Shown: positions 24,248 through 36,276 of the stretch, piece by piece | Numbering within the stretch: the first letter of the stretch is position 1 | How the letters are laid out: every line of letters begins with the position of its first letter | Source: Aurifilum marmelostoma | Taxonomy: Eukaryota > Ascomycota > Sordariomycetes > Diaporthales > Cryphonectriaceae | Assembly: GCA_027559495.1 (NCBI GenBank) | Contig: JAMXSV010000018.1 | Span: 434,001 to 498,000, forward strand | Length of the DNA stretch: 64,000 nucleotides | Direction: 5' to 3' | Notes under the pieces: generated by a model | Seen by the model: the letters and a program-made list of their open reading frames with translations, nothing else | What the model was told of the DNA's origin: nothing | Database searches by the model: none | Program-made: the position numbers and the translations under genes

Positions 24248-25232
24248 CAAAGCAGCATCATTGTGCGAGTTTGGTTTTTCCAATCCTTCTTCTGTCTATC
24301 TGTGATACAGACCCCTGCTCACCGCTCTGGACGACCGTCTGCAGGAGAAACAGGATTGGGCGGGGACGAGGGGCTAAAAGAGGGAAAAAGCAGCTTAATT
24401 TTGAGTTTTACTTTTCTGCTCGAGTGAGGCGGGATGAGGGAAAAAAACAGAAGAAGGAAAGAGACACACAGAGAGAGACTGTGGGGGAGGAGGCATGAAG
24501 GCTCCGTATTCTGCTCGGTCAGGAGACAGACGGCGTCTGGTGCACGTCACTCGGTAGCCCTTCCGAGACGTCCTTTCCTCTGCGGTACCCCGCTGTATCC
24601 ATTGACACTGCCCCTCCAGGCCCCCTCCTGACGTATCGGTCATCTCCTTCTCTGGTCATGGCAGGTCGATCTTGGGTGATGTCGGCCCTGTGCATACGTA
24701 CCTATGTGCCATAGCACATGTTCCCTGGCCCCAGCCCTGGGCAACATCAGAGAGATGCCCCCCTGCACGAGGTCCTACGCAATTGCTACACACGGATTCG
24801 GAATAATCGTTCGATTTGGCAACGATGATTCCTTTCCCAACACGAAAAGCGTGTACCCCATCATGTAGTACTACTCGTAATAAGTACTTCTTGCCGCACA
24901 GATACACGCGCTCACACACTTTGTATCTTTCCTTGCCTTATCTTCTTGCAACAAACAATTAGTTTACGCCAAACGTCCCGTCTCCTTGGCTAACCCCTCG
25001 TCTTCTTCCAGATGCCACAGATATTGGTGGGTCAGGGTATATACGAAACAAGGCGGGACAGAAAGGGGAAGGGGGAAAATAATATAAAAGAAGAAAGAAG
25101 AGAAAAGAAACAACTTGCGCGGCTGGGAAGGGAAAAGAAAACCCCCCTGCACCGTCACCAACATCCAACATCTGTCGGTGAGAACGAGAAGGAGCAGCAC
25201 ATGATACCTATCTATCTTCCTAGTGGAGACAC

Positions 25233-25254
25233 GGAGAGAGAGAGAGAGAGAGAG
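25233..25254. repeat. (GA)n microsatellite
   Basis: About eleven GA units in intergenic DNA. Confidence 0.9.
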
Positions 25255-26635
25255 CGGTAGGTAGAGAGAGCAGCAAGCAACAAGCAGCAGGAGCAGAAGC
25301 AAGCAGCACCACCGCCATCCCAGAGACATCAGAGCAGATACCCTGATCGCTGTCACCGTTCTTTTCCAGTCGCAAGTATATGGGGCGGGATCGGCATGGG
25401 GGGTCTGCGGGGCAGCAAGGAGCATGATCAATCAATCTCTTTGACATATGGCGGCGACGACGTGGTCGTGCCAGAGGAACAGGCTGATTGTCCTTGTTTC
25501 GAAAGGCTCGTTGTAGCCACTAACAGGGGACTCTTTGAGCCTGATGGTGTTGTATTTTCCCGTCATATATCATTTATGCGAGGGAAGAAGAAAGAAAAAA
25601 CGAATTTAGGACCGGGATTTGGGCAGCAGATTGATGGGCTGCATCGTGCCGAAGAATAAAGAAGATGAAGAAAAAGAAAAGACTGAAACATTCATTCAGA
25701 TGACAGGAAGAAAAATAAAAAGAAGAACCGCCACACCAAGAGCTAATGTGATGGAGTAGCAACCCGGGCCGCATGGACAAATATGCTCGCATCTATGTCC
25801 AGTATTGGGAGCGTGCGCGGGTGAAGAAGAGAGGGGGGAGAGAAGAAAGAAAAAAAAAATAAAAAATTGTGGGCTACGGGGTAAGCGAGCTGCCAATTCC
25901 AGGATCCTGGGACGCTCGCCTATCTCATCATGCATGACAGAGGTTTCCCACCGACTGGGTCACATGCCTGCAGTGTAAAGCAGGCAGGCAGTCAGTCTCA
26001 GACAACGGATAAAAAAGAAGGTAGGGGAAAGAAATAGAATGACCGAGTGGTCGGCGATGACCCATGCGTGTCGTCGCCTCCAGCAAAAGTAAATTCCTTC
26101 CTCCTCAACCAATCAGTCAATCACCTCCCAACCCCTCAACGGACCCCTCCCAAACAAGGCGGGAACGTAAAAGTATGGAGCTGAAGGTCCGGGATTTCGC
26201 AAAAGCAAAAAATGTCGGGAGCAAAAAGAAAAAAAAAACAAGAAAAAAAAAAGGGATCGCAATGGATGAGTGCCTCTCAACGCACGGTAAGATAGGAAAG
26301 AAAGAAGAAAAAAAGCCCCGCAGATTCCTACTGTCTCGGATGGAATTAAGGACCGGCGCTATCATGCCTTTTTCTTTTTCTCTCTAGTACCTCTATATTC
26401 CTTTTTCTAAATCAACCGTTTCTCATCGCGCCCCCACGACTTGGAGAGACCCCTTAACCCCCAATCCAAGAACACCTGCCATAGTAAATGGTTACATCCA
26501 TCGAGACGCGATATAACTTCTTGTTAGGCTACACTACCAAGACAACCGACCGAATCACAGCACAGCAACAGTACAAGCCCGGCCCCTAGAGAATAAGGAG
26601 GGAAAAGGGGAGGGGGGAAGGATCCCTCCTACTAG

Positions 26636-28446
26636 CTAGTGATGATGTAGCGGGTCGTCGCTCTGGGCGAGGACCTGCTGGCACTTGGAGAGAATGGCCG
26701 CCTGCCGTGCAACATCTGCCAGCCGGCCAATGACCTTTCTGTTGCCGCCGACAAAGCCGTAGAGCGCATATGGGATTCCAACTTCCTCGCAAAACTCCTG
26801 GACGAGCCTCTGCGTCGCGCGCAGGTTGTGCCGCGGGATGCGCGGATATAGGTGGTGGATGGCCTGGAACTGCAGTCCGCCGTGGAAGAAGTCGAGCCAC
26901 TGCGGGCAGTCCACATCCATGGTCGTGCGAAGCATCTTTTGCGGGAACGACTCGTCGGGGCCCAGCTCCGCCGTGCTCATCGCGAAGTGCGACAGGGTGA
27001 TCTGTACATGCAGTGGCATCGTAACCATGTGGCTGATCATGACGAAGACGAAGCGCCCCCAGTTGCTGTCGATGGATCTGTAGACCACCCCGTAGCCGAA
27101 CCAGGCCCAGAAGAAGACCTGCCCTGCCAGCTCGAACCAGCGATGCCACCACGCCGGGCCCCTGCTGGGCGCCTGGCCGCCGAGGAGGTAGACCCAGGAC
27201 AGGCGGTACAGGTTGAAGCGGCCGAACAGCAGGATGAAGTAGTAGGTGTAGTGCTGGACGCGCAGCATGACCTTGGCCAAGGCATCATACGTCATGACCC
27301 GTTCGTAGTAGGTGGACCGCAGGCCCGCCAGAAACCGATGCGAGATGGCGAAGAAGGGCATGTGCTCAATGTCCGGGTCGTGCTCGGGAGAGTTGGTCAC
27401 GATGTGGTGGACATTGTGGTTCCTCTTCCACCAGCCGAGGGACAGGCCGCCCAGGTAGTCGGCGATGATGATCCCGATGACGGTGTCAGCGTGGAAGTTG
27501 TGCGTGATGCCCATGTGGCCTGCGTCGTGGGCTGTGAAGACCAACTGATGCCAGAAGCAGCCGAGCCAGAAGGCACTGGTGGCGTACCACTTCCAGCTCA
27601 GGAACAACAGGAAGAGGCTGAAAAATAGCGTGTACCGGCAGCACTCGACGGCATATGCAGAGTAGTTACACTGGTACAGACCCGCAGCCCTGATCCTCTC
27701 GTTCAGCTGCCGGTACTTGTCGACAATGTGATCCTGCGTGCTGGCGTCTAGGGCGGGGTAGATGTCCATATCTTGCTTGATCTCCTGCATCGTTCTGCGA
27801 TCCAGGAGGCTCATGCCGTCGAGGGATTCGTCCTCTTCGGCCGAGGTGACCGATGTCGACGAGGAGGGCCGTAGGGGTGGCGAGGAGACAGCACCGACCT
27901 TGCGACTGCGCAGGGAGTAACCGCCGTGTTCGGTGGTATCAAAGACGGGCGAGGGTGATCGTGAGCTAGCCTGGCTCGAGCCTGGTGAGTCCTGGCCTGG
28001 ACACTCGACAGGATCATCCACTGTGTCATAGTCGGCTGCGCCCCTGGTCCTGAACTGGCCACCCTGGATAGGAGGAACCATGTTCTGCCACCGGTGGGTT
28101 ATTTTTCCGATCCTATATTTTTCCATCATGGCGCGGGCTTCAGGTGAGTGAAGACTGGCAGCATCGTAAGAAACTCCAAGTTAGTGTGCATGTACTCCTC
28201 TCTTGGACTCGGGGGAGGAGATGGTACGAACGCGTTGACCTCATCTGTGGCATCTCTGCCGACCATATGTCGGATGGCTTTGTCCCCACCAGGGTGGTAT
28301 TTCATCCAGGCGTCCACCTTGAGGACGTACTGGTCCTTGATAATGATGGACCTGCCATCCGCAATGAGGCCCTCAATCTCCCGCGCCGTCATGACGGGGT
28401 AGGTCCGGGGTCCCGCCCGAGATTTGGTCTTGTCCATGGCGGGCAT
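26636..28446 (-). CDS. Delta-8 sphingolipid desaturase (cytochrome b5 fusion)
   Basis: Front-end desaturase that inserts the delta-8 double bond in the ceramide long-chain base, as needed for fungal glucosylceramide. Exons 28446-28232 and 28154-26636 give 577 aa. The N-terminal cytochrome b5 domain has HPGG at 51-54 and the second heme His at 74 (NALHSPEARAMMEKYRIG). That His is restored only by splicing the 77-bp intron, whose donor is GTTCGT. After an acidic/Ser-rich linker come the three His boxes: HDAGH at ~281, HNVHH at ~318 and QAIHH near 500. The Gln in the third box is typical of cytochrome b5 front-end desaturases. Four or more hydrophobic segments are present, consistent with the ER membrane. 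Confidence 0.93.
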
Positions 28447-29811
28447 TGCAGCAAAGAAAATCGAGCGCGGCTGCGATTAGAAAGGGGTGCTGGATGCCGT
28501 CCTCCGTCGACAATGACGATGTGTATGGCTCGCTAGATTGTCATCTGATTCGTCAGGGTGTTTGTACAAGTCCGCAGCGAGCCGGTCGAGATGTAAGATG
28601 ACTATGGAAGACGTGTTCGCCACGTCGCACAGAGAGATAGGAGGACCTGGACAGCGTTTGAGGAGGAGGATCCAGCGAAGGGATCAGTCAATTGAAAGAA
28701 ATCTGCAGCTCCAGGTCCACACCGCTGATTTGAAAATTGCTGTTGGGGTGCCTTGATTGGGTGTGTGACGAGGGGACGAGCTCGTCGTACGTTTCCTGCG
28801 GGAGTGTTGTCTGCCGATATGCTAGAATCACAACACGCAAGGCACACATACACACACCGAAACCCTGGACAATGATTCGCAATGCCGATGAGAGGGAGGG
28901 AGCTCCAAGCTTCTGGGATGTTGGGGAGGGGGCCAAGAAGGGTCCACGGAAGAGAGGGGGGTGTAGCCAATGAGGCGCAGCCCTGTTGTTTTTGGAGTGG
29001 AGTTTCCGTCCCGCAGTGCAGCGCAGTTGAGGCCCACAACTACAGTGGCCTGGCCATGCTCAGTGCTCAATCTTCAGTGCGGACCAGGAACCAAGACCCC
29101 CAAGATACTCCACCAAGCATGCTATAATTAAGTACTTTGCAGGCGCCTAAAGCGTTCACTCTTCGTCTTTAACACTTTTACTGGCTGCAAAACCTTCATC
29201 AACTCCCTATCTCAACATAGACATCAAGCAGGAATATGAAAGCGAAATTTAAAAGAAGAATAACGTCATGCCAATATACAGGCTGATTGGGCACTTTTCC
29301 AACCAGGTAGAGAATAGTCGATGCCTGGGCAACCGAGCCATCTGATCGAGAGTGCTGGTCTTTTGTGCTGCACCTGAAAATAGCCACCGCTTTTTTATCC
29401 GAAGACTGTCAAGTGCTGGATGCTCGACTCTCTTTTTCCGTCCTGTCTGTTTGCACGGTCAGAAAGGAGAAGCCGCTCATAGTATGCTTCGGCAGAGTCA
29501 GAGAGGGGAGAGTGAGAAGGCAGATGGGCAACGGGAAGGAAAGGGTACACTGGTTGTACAAAGAGAAAAGAAAGATCTTGAGGTCTGATGGACACGAGAA
29601 TTGAGGTGACGCCGAAGGCAAACATGCTCACTCCGGGATAGTGGCCTGTGTCACACGAAGCATATGACCTCTCGTTAGGTACATACATAATGGACCCAGC
29701 CTGTCAAGCTTTCCAAGTCCAGACTGCATGTTTTCACCTGCTTCACAAGAACTCATACATTGCTCAAGCCTTGAATCTGTTACTCCACTAATTCGTTTTC
29801 TTGCCCACATC
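28447..29811. other. Intergenic 1.4 kb, divergent promoters
   Basis: Lies between the desaturase start (-) and the orphan Gly/Asn-rich gene (+). Short ORFs only. No RNA gene or long repeat seen. Confidence 0.5.
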
Positions 29812-30743
29812 ATGCATCGTCGGTACTGTGCAGGTGGTCATGGAAGTGGTGGCGCAGGTGCCATGTGGCCATTCATGTACATCCAACAGCCTGGGAGCTG
29901 GGCTGAGCAGAGTAGGTGAAACTTCTTCCGTCTCGTCTGCTATGAGCCAATATACACAATCATTAACCCAGAAATTGCACAGCATGGGCGATGGGTTATG
30001 GACGACGTCCCAACAACAGTAACAGCAGCAATAATAACCATAACAGAGCCAGCGCCAATAGCAATAACCTTTTCTTTCGCAGCAGTGGTAGCGGCCTTGA
30101 TACCCTCAGTCTTGATGCCCTCAGTACCCTCTTCACTCGCCTCATACTGCAGAACCAACTGATGCGGCTCACGGGTGATACTTTCGGCTATGGTTCTGGC
30201 GGAGGCGGGCGGGGACGTGGTGGTGCTCTCTGGGGATATAGTTTCCCAATGCCAGCCTCCTCCTCCTCGTCGTCAACCTCCTATCACCATCCTCACGGCT
30301 GCGATGGCTCCGGCCCTGTCCCCTGCCCTGAGAACATCAATATCTGCACTCACACAAACAACAGCAACAACAACAATATCAGCATGGCCTACATGTGTCA
30401 CACCTGCCCTGCCGCCACAAGGCCGCACATGGGACCGAACAACGTCTTTGTCATCCCAGCCGGACATCTCCACAGCGGTGGTGTTGGCGGTGGTGGTGGA
30501 CTCGGCGGTCCACGGTGCAGCAGCCCAAATAACGTCAATAATATCATCGATCTCAACATGTTCCTCAGCGGGCTGGGTGTGGCCTCGTGTACGGAAACGG
30601 CACCGCCTGGTGGAAATGGGAATCTCTTCTCCCCGGCGACTGGCCATCGTTCCTTTCCTGTAGCAGGCGGAGGGCCTTGGACACAGACGAGCCACGGTGG
30701 GCTGGGATTTAGCTGTAGCCGGTGCAACTTTCAGACGATGTGA
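29812..30743 (+). CDS. Orphan Gly/Asn/Ser-rich protein
   Basis: Proposed exons 29812-29915 and 29972-30743 (291 aa). The 56-bp intron has a GTGAAA donor, a CATTAAC branch-like site and a CCCAG acceptor, and keeps the frame (WAEQS-R-NCTAWAMGYGRRP). The long second exon alone is open from 29991. Codons favour C at third positions in the unique parts, supporting translation. Features include Asn/Ser runs (NNSNSSNNN), Gly-rich stretches, a Cys/His-containing middle (NICTHTN..., YMCHTCPAA) and a CSRCNFQTM end, suggesting possible metal binding. No known domain is recognised. The upstream exon and start are tentative. It converges on LPD1 with 389 bp between stops. Confidence 0.5.
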
Positions 30744-31132
30744 TGCGATGCGGTATCAGCAAGAGCGCGCCGTGGATTTGTCGTAGTCAAAGTATATACA
30801 AGAATAAGAATGGACGGGATGGTAAAGAAATATAGGAACGGAGCGCGGAGAGGAGAGCTTGGGAAAAGAAGTTAATTTTTTTCTGTTTGCGAAGGGGGGG
30901 GGGGGGTTTGTCACTTTCACAATCGAGCAAGCATTATCACTCCCAAACGTTTTTTTTCTTCTTATTGTTTTGTCAATCCATTCGCTGTCAACTTATTACT
31001 CCGGCTCCCACCGCCTCTTCAGACCCTGACCGCCCAAGCAATGATGCGAAGTAAGCCTCCATGTACATGCGAACACCATTCCACTTAGTTTACAACCGTT
31101 CGTCCTCCTCTATCTTTCTCTCTACCCCTCCT
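30744..31132. other. Convergent 3' intergenic region
   Basis: 389 bp between stops of the orphan gene and LPD1, with a G-run of 12 at 30895-30906 and a T-run near 30950. It should hold both 3' UTRs. Confidence 0.6.
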
Positions 31133-32887
31133 TCAGAAGTGGATAGCCTTCGAATGGGTGGCCATGGCGGCCTCCTTGAAGGCCTCGGCAAGCGTGGGGT
31201 GGGCATGGCACGTCCGTGCAATATCCTCCGACGACGCTCCGTACTCCAAGGCCAGTGTGCCCTCAGCAATCATCTCGCCGGCGTTGGGGCCGATGATGTG
31301 CACGCCCAGCAGCCTGTCGGTCTCAGGGTCCGCAAGCATCTTGACCATGCCGTCGGTCTCGAGGTTCGTCTTGGCACGGGAGTTGGCGCTGAAAGGGAAG
31401 GTTCCAACCCGGTATGGGGTGCCGGCGGCCTTGAGGTCCTGCTCGCTCTGGCCGACCCACGCGACCTCAGGGTACGTGTACATGACAGACGGGATGCAGC
31501 CGTAGTTGACGTGGCCGTAGCCCTTCTTGATGTACTCGACAACCGCGACGGCTTCTTCCTCAGCCTTGTGCGCCAGCATGGGCCCGAAGGTGACGTCGCC
31601 CACGCACCGGATGTGAGGGAGCTTGGTGCGGTACTCCTGGTCGATGATGACGCGCCCGCGCTCGTCCAGCTCCATGCCAATGTTCTCCAGGCCTAGGCCG
31701 GCAGTGTACGGCCGGCGGCCGATGGCAACGAGGACGACATCGGCGTCCATCTGTGGTGGTCGCAAAAGGTCAGCAAGATGGAGATTTCCCGGCGGGGAAG
31801 GATAAAGAAGGAAAATTGGCTCGCAACCAGAGCAAAGAGGGGTGGTGTGAACTTACAGACTCGGCCTTGCCGCCCTTGGCTGCGTCGACGTCCAGCTTGA
31901 CCTGCTCGCCAGAGCTGTCACCGCTGACGACCTTGGTGTTCAGCTTGAAGTCGATGCCCTGCTTCTTGAGGATCTTCTGTGTCTGCTTGGCGATCTCGGC
32001 GTCCATGCCCGGGCCACCGATCTGGCCCAGGAACTCAACGACGGTGACCTTGGACCCCAGACGAGACCAAACAGAGGCCATCTCCAGGCCAATGATACCG
32101 CCACCGATGACAATCATCTTCTCGGGGACCTTCTCCAGAGCGATAGCGCCGGTGCTCGTCACGACCTTCTTCTCGTCAACCTCCAGGCCGGGGAAAGGGG
32201 TAGCCTCGGAGCCGGTGGCGATCAGGATGTTCTTGCCGACGACGCTGGTCTCACCGCCGTCGTTTAGCTGGACCTTGATCTCGTGCTCGCTGGCAAAGGA
32301 GCCGGTGCCCTTGATGTACTCGACGCCGTTCTTCTTGAAGAGGAACTCGACACCCTTGGTCAGGCCCGATACGGAGGTGTCTTTGGCCTTCATGAGCTGG
32401 GCCAGGTTGAGCTTGACATCGTTGACCTCGATACCGCGGTTCTTGGTGTCGTGGAGGATGGTGTGGTAGAGATGTGAGTTGTTGAGGAGGGACTTGGAGG
32501 GGATGCAGCCGACATTCAGACATGTACCGCCGAGGGTACCACGCTTCTCGATACAGGCAACCTAGAGGGAAGAGAGACGACGAGATCTCTTTTTCAGCAT
32601 GCATTCGACCAGGGACAAGACACAGCGTTGACGTGCAGAGGAGGCGGAAGAGAGGAACGAAAAGAGCTGTTGCCTGGCTGTGGGTGTAGGGAACTCACCT
32701 TCAAACCCTCCTGGCCGGCCTTGATGGCAGCGACATATCCTGCAACACCACCACCGATGATGACCAGATCCTTCTCCTCAGCCTCGGTGGCGTACGACCG
32801 CCTCCATCTCGGCACGACGACGGGGAGAGTGGGTTTCGTGAACGCAGAACGAACCGCAGTACGCGGTATTAAACGGCTGGACAGCAT
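31133..32887 (-). CDS. LPD1: Dihydrolipoyl dehydrogenase, mitochondrial
   Basis: E3 flavoprotein shared by the pyruvate, 2-oxoglutarate and branched-chain dehydrogenases and the glycine cleavage system; it reoxidises dihydrolipoamide with NAD+. Exons 32887-32699, 32561-31857 and 31750-31133 give 503 aa. An Arg-rich presequence (~1-33) precedes the FAD-binding IIGGGVAGY. The redox disulfide is in CLNVGC (Cys77/Cys82), the NAD-binding motif is IVIGGGIIGLE near 210, and the catalytic His482-Glu487 pair sits in HAHPTLAE. Introns are 137 and 106 bp; the first joins EGLK to VACIEKRGTLGG. All catalytic residues are present, so the enzyme should be active. Confidence 0.97.
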
Positions 32888-33684
32888 CTTGGCCTGTGTC
32901 TGCAGAGGTATTTGCGCGTGGGGATCAAGACACGAGAGGTAACGTGTGGTAGTGGAGGAGGAAAACGGAGTCAGAACAGACGCAGAAGTAAGAAAGAGCC
33001 TGCGGCTTAGCCTCCGGCAAAGGCACGGATAATGAATCAGAGGTGGCAACGCGAGGCAGTGATGCACGCGACTATGGATCTCGTGCTTGGAATTGTTTAG
33101 TAATAGGAAAAGGTGTGAAAGGCTCTAGAGACCTACCAAAAATAAAATAATGAGAAAAGGGTGAACTTCAATTCCGCGTCGTCATGCAACTCTTTCTCTA
33201 ACAATTGAAGCCCGGGAGTACGGAGGTCCAGGTCTCTAGTGGATGAGCTTTTTTCGGCGGGAGGTGTGGCAGGCAGTACAGGGCCACTGGACTCACAGCT
33301 GTGCTAAGCTTCTGGGCTGGGCTGGGCTGGGCCTAAGCCGCTGCCAACCTTGCACCCTGTTCCGTCGCCATCCCCGTTCTTTCCCGGACTCTCGGGTTAA
33401 AAAGAGACTGCCGTACCGGGGTTCATAGGGTCAAAGTGGATCGACATCATCGTCGTCGTTATAACAACCACCATCTTGCAGGCAAACGGGGTAAAAAAGG
33501 AGAGGTTTTTTTCTTATATATATACATATTTATATAGACAGAGAAAATAGAGGTCAAGTCGTCGTCATACAGACCAGCTAGAAATATGTTCTGATTGTCA
33601 ACATTATCAAAGTGCTTCATCTGTTCAGAATCGTGCACACCAAAAGGGTATCTATCTGCTACATCCCATTTGGATCGTCCCTCC
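32888..33684. other. Intergenic: LPD1 promoter / SGD1 3' side
   Basis: About 800 bp. Contains four GGG runs spaced by CT at 33314-33331 and a short AT-rich stretch (TATATATATACATATTTATATAG) near 33516-33538. No gene is supported. Confidence 0.55.
33314..33331 (+). repeat. (GGGCT)4 tract, quadruplex-capable
   Basis: Four GGG runs with two-base CT loops, the simplest intramolecular G-quadruplex pattern. It lies about 430 bp upstream of the LPD1 start codon. Confidence 0.8.
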
Positions 33685-36276
33685 CTACTCTTCCAGGTCC
33701 ATAGCTCCTGATGATCCAGGGCTGGCGCGGAGAACCTCAATCGCCGTCTGGCATGCCTTCTTGACCTTCTTGGCGTCCTTCTTGCTAGCAAACAAATCTG
33801 ATTTCACGAGCCTCTTCTTCAGGAAGTACTGCAGCGCCTTGGACAGCTCTGGCATATCAGCTACCGGCCCGACAACGCTCTCCACGTCGCTCTTGGCCTT
33901 AGGCAGCTCGAGGAACATCATGATGAGCATGACCTCAACGAGGTCTCGTGTCTTGGGCCGCAGATATGCAAGGTTGAGACATTTTAGCACGCTGAGCCCC
34001 AGTGCACCGTGGGCGATCAGGAAACCAAACATCTTGGCAACGCTGAAGATGCGTTGTGCATCGATCCCTTCTGCGTCCTCGTCGTCCGCGTCCGCGTCTT
34101 CTCCGAACAGAGACTCCCCCAGCCGCCGGAAAAACTTCCAGAGGCTGTCTTGAAACGCGAACCTGATCCTGCTGTCCCCGCAGACCTTGCGCGCCACTAG
34201 GGCGTAGTATGGATTGTACTGTTGCTCGAGACTGGTACATTGCATGACGACATACGCGATCTCCTTCTGTCGGTCCTTGTTGAGGCGCAGCTTCATCAGC
34301 CGGTTGTAGGCATCCTCGTAATCACACGCTGACATGATGGCGATGAAGACGGAGAGACGGACGTCCGTGTTCATGCCGTTTTGTTTGCCGACAGCGGCCA
34401 GGTCAGGCATCATCTCGTCATCGCTGCTGGAAGAATCGCTGTCCGCGTCGTCGACACCATCACCAAGAAGGCCACCCCCCTGCCTCGTGGAGGCTTCATC
34501 ACGCCCGGCCCAGCTAGCCCCAACGAGCCACCACTTGCCTCGCTTGTCCGACTCTTCGATATCCTTTAAGCCGATGCGTAGAGGCTCGGTCGCTTTTAGT
34601 TTTTTCGTGTGCAGTGACCCGAGGAGCTTCTTCATGCGCGTCGTGTGATCCTGAACCACGGCTGTGGCGCTGGCTCCGGCCTTGACCTTGTTGTTCTTTA
34701 GATCATTGATGCTCTCGATCATGAACTTGGTGCGGACAGACATGTTTCCCTCTCCGTATTTCTTGACTGCCGGTCCTATGAGGGCCACGATATCCTTGAG
34801 AGCCAACGGGTCGTCGCGTCGAAGAGACTGTCCTGCCATGCGGACTATCCTCAGGAGCAGCTCCGCGTTATGTTCAGAGAGGTTGCCGAGGAGGAGCTTG
34901 ATGTAGTCAAAGATCAAGTTGCAGCGGATGAGCTGAAAGTTATATATCTCCGACAGGAAGGTGATGAGATTTGAAGTATGTTTGGGGACACTGGAGACGT
35001 CTCCTTCAGGGACTTGAGCGAAGTGGTGCTGAAATCTCTCCACCGTCTGCTGTAGCAACTGAGCACCAAAGTCTGGCCCAATGACCTGGTACACAGCCGT
35101 AGAGAAGCCGGCATTGAGAATCAGGAGGGTATCTGGTAAGCTTGTAGGCTCGCAGATTTGAACCAGCACTAGGTCGACCAGGATAGAGGTGACATGCTGT
35201 CGAGGGTGCTCACGATATAGCTTCTCGACATCGCCGAGAATTGCGAGCAGATTAGATTCTGTAAGACGATTGATGAGACCTTGGGTCTGCCGTCGAATGC
35301 GTAACAACAGCTCTGCATCCGAGCCGCTTTCCTGACGTCGACCCGGCGGCACATACTTCTGCGTCGGTGCCGTTGATGTTGTTGGAGCGACATATGGGTT
35401 TTCTCGCTTTCGAGCCGGCTTCTCTACCTCTTCGGAGCCCGAGCCTAAGCTGCCGAGGTCGTTACTGTCGCCGTCACGATCGTCCCCTCGTTCGTCGTCG
35501 TCGCCGTCGTCGTCGTCGGTCTCGCTACCCGAATCGGCTACTTCTTCAAAATCTTCCGAGTCTCCCAGGCCGTCGTCATCATCAATCTCCTCTTCATGAA
35601 GATCCGTGGTCTGACGGAGGGCTTTCCTCCTTTTTTGAGCCAACCACTCGTCAGCCTCGGCCTTCCGCTTCCTCTTGGCACTCAGATCTTCGTCGACTTC
35701 ACTGTCTGCGTCGAGATCGCCCAGGAGATCACCAAGACCGTCTTCATCAAAAGACTTTGGTAAAGATTTGCGATTCTTGATGCCCAATTTACGCTCAAGC
35801 GCCGCGATTTCCGCATCCTCCCGGGCTAACCTGTCCTTGGCTGCCTTGGACATCTTGGGGTCAACGGGTCTGTCTGAACCCTCTAGATCATCCTCTAGCT
35901 CATCGTCGTCATCCTCGTAGTCGTCTTCGTTGTAATCCTCGTCGCCCGAGAAGCCGTCAAAGTCATCCCCGTCAAATACAGGTTCGAAAGCAGACGTTTC
36001 CTTGCGTCTGATTGCTTCTTTTGGCGTTGTGTTCGTGACGTCTTCCGCCTTCTTTCGTGAAGATGATGTGTGCGTGAATGGACGCCCAGAAGGGGTCCTC
36101 TTCTGCACTGGCATATTTCTCTGCCGCTTCTGTACCCTCTCCTGCTTTCGACGCTCCTTTCGAGATGCCTGTGGCTGACCTCTCCTGGTGGGCGCCTGAT
36201 CGATGTCGCCTCCCAACTGCTTCAGAAGACCGGCCGGAAGGCTGGGGCGAAGAGGCTCCCGACCCTTTGGCGCCAT
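33685..36276 (-). CDS. SGD1: Nucleolar MIF4G/MA3 protein (Sgd1/NOM1 family)
   Basis: Single-exon 863-aa protein. The N-terminus (MAPKGREPLRPSLPAGLLKQLG) and basic region are followed by long acidic tracts (~95-300, many Asp/Glu runs), typical of nucleolar proteins. A MIF4G domain follows near 320-525 (RIRRQTQGLINRLTESN onward), then an MA3 domain near 630-750 (TDVRLSVFIAIMSACDYEDA). In yeast Sgd1 is an essential 40S ribosome-biogenesis factor that contacts the helicase Fal1; human NOM1 is the counterpart. The order of domains and length agree with the family. It is divergent from SRP14 (547 bp apart). Confidence 0.93.
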   Translation of the reverse strand: MAPKGREPLRPSLPAGLLKQLGGDIDQAPTRRGQPQASRKERRKQERVQKRQRNMPVQKRTPSGRPFTHTSSSRKKAEDVTNTTPKEAIRRKETSAFEPVFDGDDFDGFSGDEDYNEDDYEDDDDELEDDLEGSDRPVDPKMSKAAKDRLAREDAEIAALERKLGIKNRKSLPKSFDEDGLGDLLGDLDADSEVDEDLSAKRKRKAEADEWLAQKRRKALRQTTDLHEEEIDDDDGLGDSEDFEEVADSGSETDDDDGDDDERGDDRDGDSNDLGSLGSGSEEVEKPARKRENPYVAPTTSTAPTQKYVPPGRRQESGSDAELLLRIRRQTQGLINRLTESNLLAILGDVEKLYREHPRQHVTSILVDLVLVQICEPTSLPDTLLILNAGFSTAVYQVIGPDFGAQLLQQTVERFQHHFAQVPEGDVSSVPKHTSNLITFLSEIYNFQLIRCNLIFDYIKLLLGNLSEHNAELLLRIVRMAGQSLRRDDPLALKDIVALIGPAVKKYGEGNMSVRTKFMIESINDLKNNKVKAGASATAVVQDHTTRMKKLLGSLHTKKLKATEPLRIGLKDIEESDKRGKWWLVGASWAGRDEASTRQGGGLLGDGVDDADSDSSSSDDEMMPDLAAVGKQNGMNTDVRLSVFIAIMSACDYEDAYNRLMKLRLNKDRQKEIAYVVMQCTSLEQQYNPYYALVARKVCGDSRIRFAFQDSLWKFFRRLGESLFGEDADADDEDAEGIDAQRIFSVAKMFGFLIAHGALGLSVLKCLNLAYLRPKTRDLVEVMLIMMFLELPKAKSDVESVVGPVADMPELSKALQYFLKKRLVKSDLFASKKDAKKVKKACQTAIEVLRASPGSSGAMDLEE

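Larger units (their letters stand above)
23148..26635. other. Intergenic 3.5 kb, simple-sequence rich
   Basis: Low-complexity DNA with a G-run at 23416-23426, poly(A) at 24216-24246, GA repeats near 25233-25254 and many A-rich tracts. One minus-strand ORF (23344-23934) looks partly coding and is listed separately. I recognise no other gene. Confidence 0.5.

Noticed and set aside
26852..27628. 258-aa plus-strand ORF
   Set aside because: Exactly antisense to the conserved His-box region of the desaturase; a GC-bias shadow.
31061..31696. 211-aa plus-strand ORF
   Set aside because: Antisense to LPD1 exon 3.
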